Positions 55,701-64,000 of a stretch of 64,000 nucleotides of DNA are shown here, in pieces. Numbering within the stretch: position 1 is the first letter of the stretch; each line of letters opens with the position of its first letter. Source of the stretch: Chrysoporthe austroafricana (taxonomy: Eukaryota; Ascomycota; Sordariomycetes; Diaporthales; Cryphonectriaceae). The position numbers were made by a program, and so were the translations under genes. Location of the stretch: contig JYIP02000007.1 of assembly GCA_001051155.2 (NCBI GenBank), forward strand, positions 2,606,342 to 2,670,341. Reading direction: 5' to 3'. The notes beneath the pieces were generated by a model that was not told where the DNA came from, made no database searches, and saw nothing but the letters and a program-made list of their open reading frames with translations.

Positions 55701-56556
55701 AGCGGCTGAACAAGCTGGTGGAGGGGTTCGCGCCGGGGTTCGGCAAGCTCGCCGGCAAGGGCGACCTCGGGGCGCTGGTGGAGTCGGAGCTCAGCAAGGC
55801 GGCGGACGCGATCGCCGCGGCGGCGGCGCGGCTGGCCAAGCTCAAGAACAAGCCGCGCGACGGGTACTCGACGTACGAGCTCAAGGTGCACGACTCGATC
55901 CTGGACGCGGCGCTGGCGATCACGGACGCGATCGCGCGGCTGATCCAGGCGGCGAGCGCGACGCAGGAGGAGATCGTGCAGGCGGGGCGCGGCTCGTCGT
56001 CGCGGGCGGCCTTCTACAAGAAGAACAACCGGTGGACCGAGGGCCTCCTCTCGGCGGCCAAGGCGGTGGCGACGTCGACCAACACGCTGATCGAGACGGC
56101 GGACGGGGTGCTGTCGGGGCGCAACAGCCCGGAGCAGCTGATCGTGGCGTCCAACGACGTGGCGGCGTCGACGGCGCAGCTCGTGGCGGCGTCGCGCGTC
56201 AAGGCCGGGTTCATGAGCAAGAACCAGGAGGCGCTGGAGCAGGCGTCCAAGGCGGTCGGCGCCGCGTGCCGGTCGCTGGTGCGGCAGGTGCAGGCCATGA
56301 TCAAGGACCGCATGGGCGAGGAGGAGATGGTGGACTACGGCAAGCTCGGCGCCCACGAGTTCAAGGTGCGGGAGATGGAGCAGCAGGTGAGTTCTCCCCC
56401 CTCCCCCCCAAAGTTTTCTCCTATTTCCGTTGTCGTGCCGTGTGCGAACCTGCTGACGCCCCGTCACAGGTCGAGATCCTCCAGCTCGAGAACGCCCTCG
56501 GGGCTGCGCGGCGCCGGCTGGGCGAGATGCGCAAGATCTCCTACCAGGAGGAGTAG
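52769..56556 (+). CDS. SLA2: Sla2/End4, endocytic clathrin-actin adaptor
   Basis: Four exons: 52769-52800, 53004-53144, 53494-56386 and 56470-56556. The introns are GTGCGT...GCAG, GTGCGT...CCAG and GTGAGT...CACAG. All phases agree and give 1050 residues, the usual length. Sla2 links the endocytic coat to actin and PI(4,5)P2 at cortical patches. The N-terminal ANTH domain (about 1-280) shows SETELAINIKKATS, VQTFKALITIHKVLQEGHP and EYVYFLLAKL. A Gln-rich stretch and long coiled coil span about 340-620 (EEQQRRLAEQQML, KLYSQLRHEHLDLLQKF). The C-terminal talin-like I/LWEQ (THATCH) domain covers about 800-1050, with helices such as AARLAKLKNKPRDG, AAKAVATSTNTLIETA and LENALGAARRRLGEM. SLA2 borders the MAT locus in most Pezizomycotina. 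Strong GC3 codon bias marks it as a well-conserved core gene. Confidence 0.97.
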
Positions 56557-57599
56557 GGCGGTCGGGCGGTGTGGGACGCCGCGGTGAGGAAGGTCACGGT
56601 AGGAGCAGGAGGAGGAAGAGGAGGTACGGTGCAGGCGTGGGCAAGGCCCGTCGGCCGCGGGACGGGGCCCTGGCGAACGCCGGAGGGACCCCTCTTGCTG
56701 CCTTGTAGGGGCGACGAAGGACGGCGTCGGTCGGTGTGTTTGTTCCTACATACACTCTCTCCCTCTCACCCTATCTAACCTAGAATCCTGTTTTTCCTAG
56801 CTAAAGTATGTAGTACCGACATGTGCGCAGCCTATGCGCGCCGTCGGTGAGGAGGCAGAGTCTAATCTTGGACAGAAATCGAAGCGGTCTGTTCACCGGC
56901 CGACTGGCGTGTCTGCCTGTCTGTCTATGTGTCTGTCTGTCTGCATGTCTTCTTGTTCGCCTATCCATCTGTGTGCCTATCTATTACCCACTGGCGGCGC
57001 GCGTCGTGCCGTGTCGTGTCGTTTCGTGTCGTGGCTACTGCAGGGCATAATTCCCGCTCGCGAGCTAAGGACCGCTGTCGGTCGGCCCCTGTGCGAAAGC
57101 ATCACGCAATTTGAAACGCGCCCGATTCTTCTTCTATTCTTGACCTCCTTTGCCAGTCTGAGGCCAGATAGCCCACCGCCTCCCCCGAGACAACGACCTC
57201 GCCGTGTGTTGGCGCCCGGGCTGGCCGGGGTCCTGCCGCGGGTCGATCCCTTGCCCGGCGTCTTGGGGGTTGGTTCTGTGTCGTGCGCCGCTATGCCACC
57301 GCCACCACCATCGTAATGCTACCACCGTCTCAACATGTTATAACCCGCTATGCAACATGCCAGTCATAAGAAACGGGCCAAATAATGGATTTAATGTGCA
57401 AGACGCCGGCAATGTCCTGTTTAACTCCCCGGGTTTCACTCCTCAGCGGCTCCGTAAATGGTCGGAGATAGGCGATAAGATCACCCGTTTCCCGGCCAAC
57501 CAACCGGCTTTTCGCCACTTCAGCTCACATCACCTTCATTCTCCTTATCATCCAACTAAATTGTGCTCTCCATCCCCTCTCACTATCACACCGGTCCAG
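56557..57599. other. SLA2 downstream region and upstream part of next gene
   Basis: The SLA2 3' region is followed by a TCTG/TGTC microsatellite at 56911-56950 and a CGTGT-type run at 57004-57035. The open frame before 57600 contains MPVIRNGPNN and FTPQRLRKW but is judged leader sequence; a longer N-terminus starting near 57359 cannot be excluded. Confidence 0.5.
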
Positions 57600-59524
57600 A
57601 TGCCATTGCCACCGTCACCATCAGCCGCTGCACCAGTAAACTGCAGAGGCAGTCTGGCTTCCAGACCCGATACCAGCTCTCTGGAGCAGCGCGTCTGGGC
57701 CTGGCTCTCCTCCACTGCCGAGACCGCGGCAGGAAAGCCTCGAAAGCGCAGGCGGGCCTCGGGCAACGACGTGGTGGTCATGCCGTCGACACCGCCGTCC
57801 ACCACATCGCCTGCAGGCACTAGCGATTACTCCCGAGCCTCGCAGAAAAGGAGGCGGCGCCTGAGCCCGGCCCGAACAGAAAGAGAGGCAGACGCGGAGC
57901 TCGATCTGGCAGACGCGGACCTGGACCCGGACCCGACGCCTACTGCCCACAGGCTCAGCCGTATCCCGAGCCTCCCTCAGACACCACCCGCGCGGTTCAA
58001 GATCACCCCTCTGCGGAGTGGGAGCCCCATCAGATCCACTGCCGACCTGGGCGCCCTGGAAAAGCCCGTGACCGTTGTAGAGCTAGGAGCCAGGCCGTAC
58101 AGGGATATACTCCCTCTGGATAGCCATGCCCTCTATAGGACGCTGAAGGATCTGGATGAGCACTTTGTCCCCCAGGAGATCCGCCACGAGTTCACCGCCT
58201 TGCTGTCGGACCCCGAGGCTGCGAGGACGTATTGGTTCGCCCCGCCAAGTGCCAGGACCGCGCATCGCGATCTGGACGCAGGTGCTGGTGCTGCTGGTGG
58301 CGACACGGCAGGCCCGCCCGGGGAGCGGCGCCGGCAGAGGCTCCTGCGAGAGCTACACCAGCTCAGGGGAATACACCGTTTCGCCGTCGAGTCCAGCGAG
58401 CTAGGCCGCCACGAAGGGCCGTGGAATGCAAATGTGCACCAGCCCCTGCTCAACCTAGCCTTTGACCCGCAGGGTCCAGACCACTCATACGACGGCGTGG
58501 ATGCTGATGGGGACGAGGGGGATGAGGATGGCTGCGGTCGGCGGCAGGGACGAGACCGGCTGCCGCGCGTCATCGCGGAGTACGTTCCCACAGCTGCTCT
58601 TACGGGTGACTGCATCCCGCGTCTGAAGGGGCAGGCCCCCTCTTCAATCGCAACGGCGACGTCGGCACTGCAGCTAGACAGTAGCGATGAGGGGACCCTA
58701 CCGGTTGTTGCGGATGTGGGTGCGTCTATGGACACGGAAGACGACGCTGGCTCTATCCTTGGCTGTGCTATTAGCGAAACAAGCAGCGAGGCCAGCAGCA
58801 GCAGCAGCACTGACCGCCCACAGGGCCACGTACATCGCTTCCTATCCAGGAGCCGCGGGGCTCCCCAGCACTATGACAGCAGTGTCCACAGCAGAGCCGG
58901 CTCCAAGAAGGTCGACTTCGCGCTGACCGTCTGCCCAGCCAAGGACACGCCCCTCGGCGGCGCCATCCAGTCCCTCCTCGATGCCCTCATGCGCCAGGCG
59001 CATGCCGTCCCCGCTACCGACGCGGACTTGAACCATCATCACAGGCACTCGCCCAGCATTAACCCGACGGCTTACGCACCGCTGCTCCGGCATCCGGTGG
59101 CCGTCAACATCGAGACCAAGACGGTAACCGCCTCGAGGGACCCGCTCGTGCAGCTGGGGTTCATGACGGCTGCCATGCACCGGCGGCTGAGGAGCTTCCC
59201 CCTGTGCCAGCCGCAGCGGCGCGAAGGGCAGCTCATCATCACGATGCCGGTAATCGCGGTCACGAATCATGACTGGAAGATGTACTTCGCCTGCGATCGA
59301 GGCCAGAGTATCGTGAGCCCCCCCCCCCCCAACCGCTAATGTCCTGGCTTTATGTTTCTGACGCAATCTCATACCAGGCGCTCGTCGGCCCCCTCCTCAT
59401 GGGATCAACAGAGTCCGTCGAGTCTGTGTACAAGCTGTTCGCCTCGTTGCGCGCCCTCAGACGCTGGATTCGGCAGGACTACTGCGCTTTTCTGGAACGT
59501 TGGATCACTGGTTCTTTTGTGTAG
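57600..59524 (+). CDS. PD-(D/E)XK nuclease-like protein
   Basis: Exons 57600-59312 and 59378-59524 with a 65-base intron (GTGAGC...ACCAG) give 619 residues. An N-terminal WAWLSS segment is followed by a basic patch (KPRKRRR) and disordered Pro/Ser regions. The folded C-terminal half carries KKVDF (Asp439), VNIETKT (Glu505-x-Lys507), VQLGFMTAAMHRRL and NHDWKMYFACDRG. After the intron comes MGSTESVESVYKLFASLRAL. This series matches the fungal PD-(D/E)XK nuclease-like domain common in Sordariomycete proteins of unknown role. The Asp and ExK catalytic positions are kept, so a metal-dependent nuclease is possible but unproven. ATG 57600 is chosen because upstream residues lack the family's composition. 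It is the first gene to the right of SLA2, where MAT genes are usually found. Confidence 0.78.
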
Positions 59525-59905
59525 TGACCGAAGCAGGTTGATTAGCCATAACATGACTGATTTCTCCCCGAATGCTGCCCTCGCGGCGGCCCATCCATCG
59601 CGATACGACCTGGCCGCTGGCAACAACCTCCTGCACGGCGCCCCCCCCCCTCCTGGGCCTTCGTGAGATGGATTTCTTCGGCACCACGCCGTCGAGCTTT
59701 GTTCCCCGCGAGACGCTCGTTAGGACTGCTCTTCGAAGAAGCTGACGCAGTGCTTTCAATGCTTGTACTGTTGGCCACAGATCAGACGGCAGCCGAGTAA
59801 GACGTAGACCCGGGCAAAGAGCTGCAATCCGGCGAAAAGCTCTCTGCTGTTGGTGAGAAAAAGGGCCCGGGAGTGGCGAGAGAGGGAGAGATTGGGGGCG
59901 CTGGG

Positions 59906-60750
59906 GATGTCTTGGAACGTGAGGTCCCGTATCGCTTCCTAGTGGCCAGCCTTCTTCATGGTAGCCAGAGGCCCTTGCCGCAGGGGACGAAGAGAGGCAT
60001 CCTCAGAAGGACCTCAGCGGACTAGCCAAGCCTCATGACAGAGGGATCATCAACATGGGCGAGTCCTGTTTCGGTTAATTACATGGCATTGCAGGTCTGC
60101 CTTCATCATTTCCATCCAGCTGAGTGGTTACTCTTCTTTTCTGACACAGTAGCACCCTGGGAATCATGAGGGGGCTGACGTCTTACCAGACATCAAACCC
60201 AACAACGTCCTTCTCGACTACAACGAGACGGCCGGTGACGATCTTACATCGGACGTGTTCAGGTCTCGGACCTGGAGGATGCAGCACTCCTCCCGCCTGT
60301 CAAGAACCTCAAGATATACCCCTGTGGAGACCAGCTGTGGCGAAGCCAGGAGTCTTAGGCACTTGCTCGGCGGAACCACATCGTCTGACCTGCTCTCGCC
60401 TGGGGTAGTGCTCACCTGAGAGATGCTCAACGACATGAGCTTCCGCGCGGGCAATGAAGAGCCGGGTGGGGACGACGCCTGGTGGCGTATCCTCCGGGGA
60501 CGAATATCTTGTCTTGGAGACGAGGGTGGCTCTAAGGGCCTGCGTGGACACGTTGGATAGGAAAATGTAATTCTTCCCCCGTCCCGCTGCTGTCGCGAGC
60601 AGCTTTGAAGCCGGGACGCCGCTGAGGCATTTCGTGAGGTAGCACTACGTGACCACGGAGCTCAGGGGATTGAGGTCTGATGACAAGCCTGGATCCGGCG
60701 ACGAAGATCACCGTGTGGGAGGCTCTCCGAGCTTCCAGCCTCTTTGGTTC
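59906..60750 (+). pseudogene. Decayed protein kinase A
   Basis: The plus strand, with repeated frame changes, reads DVLEREVPYRFLVASLL, then GTKRGILRRT and GLAKPHDRGII. After a probable intron (about 60095-60148) comes LPDIKPNNVLLDYNE, then QVSDLEDAALLPPVKNLKIY and DQLWRSQES. TAG, then TSSDLLSPGVVLT, TGA and EMLNDMSFRAGNEE follow. DDAWWRILRGRISCLGDEGG ends at TAG, and LDPATKITVWEAL closes the core. These are the catalytic loop (DIKPNN), the DFG-equivalent (DLEDA), an eroded APE region and the final helix of a typical fungal kinase. At least three frameshifts and three stops make it non-functional. Confidence 0.8.
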
Positions 60751-60858
60751 CGCCAGGGCGATTCGGGGCAGAAGACATAGAACTACGGAACCGACGTCCA
60801 AGTACCTGTGTTGTCTCACAAGTCGCTTGGTATGATTTTAGGGTTCGAGATATATGAG

Positions 60859-61146
60859 TCAGAGACAACGAGCCATGTGACAGAGCCTCCAATGTAGGTT
60901 CCAATCGGGTTTTGATAAGAAAAAAATAAGATCAAACCTATCTGTGGCGTCGAAGACAGTAGTTGCTAGCCCAGTACGCGGCACCGGCCTGCCGGGGGTT
61001 GGCAGAGAACTTTGCTTGTCAAAGGCACTTTGCCATGCTAAAATTGCAGAGAAGTGTACACGAATGACAGCCTCGACTGAAGAGAACGTTGTCCGGTCGT
61101 ATGTCGGAGTGAAAGATGCTGAGGCTATGTGGATGACTAGGGGCAT
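60859..61146 (-). pseudogene. Unrecognised coding-like fragment
   Basis: A 95-codon minus-strand frame with natural composition (SFTPTYDRTTFSSVEAVIRV, then ILAWQSAFDKQSSLPTPGRP). It begins at an internal Met and ends without a domain. It lies between two clear relics, so I regard it as another gene fragment. I cannot name the family. Confidence 0.35.
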
Positions 61147-61559
61147 GAAGGAGATCGAGGTACCAGAGATGCAACCTGACTAAGTGGGAAGTCCGACTTG
61201 GGAAAGTGGCAAGTATCTTCGGAAATCTATTCCGTCACGCTCGATAGTGATGACCTAGACAATATTCGAATGGGGTTACTTCTGTGACTATCGAAGGATG
61301 TTCTCTTCTGCCCCTCTGAGATGAAGACTGAAGAGTGTCGCGTCGGAATACGTCCACCTGTCTCGCTCTGCAGCATTATCTTCCGGGAGCTGGTATATTT
61401 ATTAAGCTTCAGGAAGATTTTGCCGCTCATCTTATAAATGAAAGCTGCCATGCCGCTAAGTATCAGCTGCAGATCATTCCCAAGCGCATTATATAAAGAG
61501 AACTTCTCTATCTGGAAAACAGCGCGGAAATATGGTTGATTGTCTTGCTCAAAGCAGCT

Positions 61560-62581
61560 CAGGAAGTCGTCGCTTTGATCTAATGACGATCATAATGTCT
61601 TAGACAGCCCGTCTTTTTAACATATTCTTGTCAAATCTAAAAGCCCTGCGTGTGAAGAACACAAGTTCTGTCCCCAAGAGAATATGGAACCCTCATATTC
61701 TAGTGCGTTGTTGTCTCGTTGACATGGTCCTAATAGCTCTTCAAGAATGTTCGATCCGTCCCAGAGACTCTCGGATGGACTCAGTGAAAAGTCAATAAAA
61801 CTGCTCATATATTTGTCAAATTGACAAGTGCTGGAGGGCCCCATGGTTCCTTGAAGTCAGCCACCGGTATGCGGTCGCAAAGCCATGCCTCCCTCCCTTG
61901 GATGATGTTCCTGTCCACCACGACTGTTGGATTCCCATTTATGGAATTCTCAAGGTACTGTCGTCCTTGAGGTGCATGAAAGCCTCTCTAGTCTCGCGAG
62001 CCGCTTAGATGCCCAAGCTCAGGAGGACGGCAGAGACGAGATCCCAGGCAAAGCCGCCGACAGCGCCAGCCCCATTGTACATGATGATGAGGAACCCGAT
62101 GGCAGCGGAGCCACATTTCACGCTGGCAATGACAGCGTGCTTCCAGGTGATAAGAGAGCCGCCTGCTCAGGCTCCTGGAGACTCGTGGAGCGCCGTAGGC
62201 GGCAGCGGAGTGGGCCAGTGGTCGGACCAGGAGAAGGAGGCGGGTGTTGGCGTGCGAGGGAGCGGCATGGTTCCTGTGTCAGACATGCCAGAGAATCGGG
62301 GGTTCAGAGCGCCGCTGACATGGTCAAACGGATCTCGCATGACGAGGGAACTCTTGGGGCTTATCTCCGGAATCCGACCGAATTGGTTCTGACGGAAGCG
62401 ACTTGTCACACTTTTTGGATTGTAACTTCTGGAGCTCCTCTTCAATGAAATTTGAATTCATTTCTTTCCCAAAACTCAAGAGCCGTTTTCGATATCGAAA
62501 CTTTTCGAAGCGAAAATCTTCCGGCCTGGATAAGTCAGTAAATGCTTTAAGCGCTGATAAAGCATAATCCATTGGGCTCAT
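61560..62581 (-). pseudogene. Relic of an unrecognised membrane-type protein
   Basis: The minus strand starts MSPMDYALSALKAFTDLSRP and continues RFEKFRYRKRLLSFGKEM to PRHARSV. After frame changes it reads ITWKHAVIASVKCGSAAIGF and LIIMYNGAGAVGGFAWDLVS, a hydrophobic membrane-like stretch. AVLLSLGI, then TAA at 62005-62007, then AARETREAFMHLKDDSTLRI, then TAA at 61939-61941 follow. Later parts (YEQFY, ESIRESLGRIEHS, TELVFFTRRAF) contain further TGA codons. Both TAA codons fit former CAA/CAG codons changed at CpA. The original function is unknown. Confidence 0.55.
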
Positions 62582-62965
62582 ATCATTTTTGGTCGGTAGA
62601 AAGCTTTTTATGAGGCTTCTAAGCTATACCCTATGGTTATATCCCAGATGAATAGCGTCAAGAAATTTTTTTTGGGATGCTACAAGCGGACAAGTCTTGT
62701 AGGTAGCCGACAAGTGCATCATTAGAACTGGATACTTGAGATTCGGAAGACGGACCTATGTGACTTGATGGAGCTGTCATGACCCACAGTCCAACAGAGA
62801 CATGCATCGCCTTTGACTCTGGATACTATATACGTCAGTAGGCGAAGTGCCAGTGGTTGTGACAGCGTAGTGCTTACCGGCCTAAAGGCGAAACAATCCG
62901 TAATGACTGGTTGTTAAGGGGCAGGAACATATCCGGCCATCGACGACCATCTACTGGCTATATCT

Positions 62966-63605
62966 ATGGCCCGGTTGCCCGGCGCAAATGCGTTCCTTGG
63001 TGAGGTCTCTTTCTTCCTGTACCTCAAGACTGTCGACGAAGCCGCCGTATATCCCGACAGGCAAGTTACTATCACGTCATTAATGGCTATGAGCAACATC
63101 TACTCAGTCATCGGGCCAGATCCAGGAAACACAACGACAAGAAGTGTATTATTAAAAGCATTTGGGGCTGCTGGTGTTTGGAAAATGAAGTCACCATGAT
63201 CAAGCACTATCAGTCCAAGACTTCTATCGTTAGCCCTCTGGTTGACGAGACTCAAGAGTCGACTAATCCGCCCTCCGTCTTCCTCAAGTATTTAGACGGC
63301 AACATGCTGACCGAGTCGAACAAGAAGAGGCAGTCGTTCTCCGCGATCAGATAGGTAATTAGCCTGATTTATTATTGAAGCCCCTCGTGTTCTGCACAAT
63401 GATGGCATAGGTCACACATTCTCGCTTCCCTCCGCCAGTTCTTCTGTATATCCGCCCTGGGCCGTTGTCTGACCCAGTTTGCTTTTAGACGCCAAGTTGG
63501 ACAACATATTTGGCAACTATGGAATAGGCGATTAGCGCTTCTCTGACACCTAGCTTGGCGACTGTAGAGTCGTGGTATATCACTAGTCCACGCTTGCGAA
63601 ACAAG
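62966..63605 (+). pseudogene. Decayed protein kinase B with RIP-type stops
   Basis: The plus strand reads FFLYLKTVDEAAVYPDRQV and NIYSVIGPDPGNT. After a one-base change comes KKCIIKSIWGCWCLENEVTM, with the conserved Lys (CIIK) and helix-C Glu (ENE). KTSIVSPLVDETQE, PPSVFLKYLDGNMLTESNKK and a TAG at 63352-63354 follow. Then APRVLHNDGIGHT, an apparent intron ending TTTTAG near 63488, and DAKLDNIFGNYGIGD. The last part has TAG at 63533-63535, RFSDT, TAG at 63551-63553 and LGDCRVVVY. The three TAG codons each fit a former CAG. Catalytic-loop and DFG-like (LGD) regions are recognisable, and the C-lobe beyond is lost or unreadable. Confidence 0.72.
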
Positions 63606-64000
63606 AACACTTTATTCCAGCTCTCCAACCCCCTGGCCTGCTGATTCTCGCAACCGCAGATGTTCAGCTTTCCGTGCGGTGGCGACTACCATCCTAGCGG
63701 ACGTACTTGTCTCCCATTGCCCCCTTTCTGAGAGTCTTGTATTTCTAGCTGCTGGCTCGCTCGAGGCGAAAGGATGTCAGTTCTTGAGGCTTTAGAAGAA
63801 CACGAGTGGAAAAGACCTCGACATTACCCCTGGAGACATGTTCTTCCCGAGGCGTGCAGGCCGGGGCCAACGCCTAAAGCCGCAATCTGCCCAGGTAGAT
63901 GATGGCGGGTCAACGAACCTCAAGGGGCGCTCCCGTATCTTCGAACTGGATGGCGTCGAGGCAGCTACCGCCCACAGAGACAACCATCTTGCCGGACAGT
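63606..64000. other. Right edge, nothing assigned
   Basis: Short frames only. A plus-strand stretch near 63890-64000 is open to the window end and could be the start of a feature lying outside. Confidence 0.4.

Noticed and set aside
54683..56467. A 594-codon frame antisense to SLA2
   Set aside because: It is a mirror of the strongly GC3-biased SLA2 exon 3; the SLA2 domains on the plus strand explain the open frame.
56600..64000. Search for MAT HMG-box or alpha-box motifs
   Set aside because: None of the frames or relics reads as an HMG box, alpha box or APN2; all recognisable pieces are nuclease-like, kinase or membrane-type.
1..64000. tRNA and 5S rRNA genes
   Set aside because: No convincing B-box plus cloverleaf was found by eye; GGTTCAGGC at 44351 and 51769 belongs to a dispersed repeat. 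A tRNAscan run would settle this.

Overview
The window is nuclear DNA from a filamentous ascomycete (Pezizomycotina), most likely a Sordariomycete. The reasons are short GT-AG introns of about 47-350 bases, fungal-only kinase families (FunK1), GC-rich intact genes next to AT-richer degraded stretches, relics whose stop codons look like repeat-induced point mutation (RIP), and an ATG3-SLA2 pair of the kind found beside the mating-type (MAT) locus in this class. The species cannot be named from the sequence alone.

Layout. 1-5 kb: no gene supported, with an A-rich low-complexity stretch. 5.2-7.7 kb: a two-exon gene joining a restriction-endonuclease-like half to a protein-kinase-like half. 8.5-10 kb: a conserved-looking unknown protein. 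10-14 kb: GC-rich non-coding DNA, 72-bp repeats and a RIP-scarred relic between diverged direct repeats. 15-17.2 kb: an intact FunK1 kinase. 18.3-20.2 kb: a charged nuclear-type protein preceded by a curious five-copy in-frame repeat. 20.6-22.5 kb: an FHA-like plus kinase gene interrupted by an in-frame TAG. 23.4-25.2 kb: fragments of three unrelated genes (pogo-type transposase N-terminus, P-type ATPase, alanyl-tRNA synthetase 3' end). 26.7-34.4 kb: three unknown proteins, a kinase relic and minisatellites. 37.5-40 kb: a JmjN-JmjC protein, with a palindrome-bearing repeat array upstream. 42-49.3 kb: repeats, a pseudokinase relic, a one-pass membrane protein and a RIP-damaged pogo transposase C-terminus. 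50-56.6 kb: the only clear housekeeping genes, ATG3 (minus) and SLA2 (plus). 57.6-59.5 kb: a PD-(D/E)XK-like protein. 59.9-64 kb: relics of two kinases and of unrecognised proteins.

The core genes act in autophagy (Atg3, the E2-like enzyme for Atg8 lipidation) and endocytic actin coupling (Sla2). Everything else reads as a fast-evolving accessory region with at least seven kinase-fold loci (three long, four decayed), two nuclease-fold candidates and one chromatin-type enzyme, set among repeats. No HMG-box or alpha-box gene was seen in the 7.4 kb to the right of SLA2, so the MAT idiomorph, if linked, lies outside the window or is lost. All calls come from reading the sequence; no database search was run.
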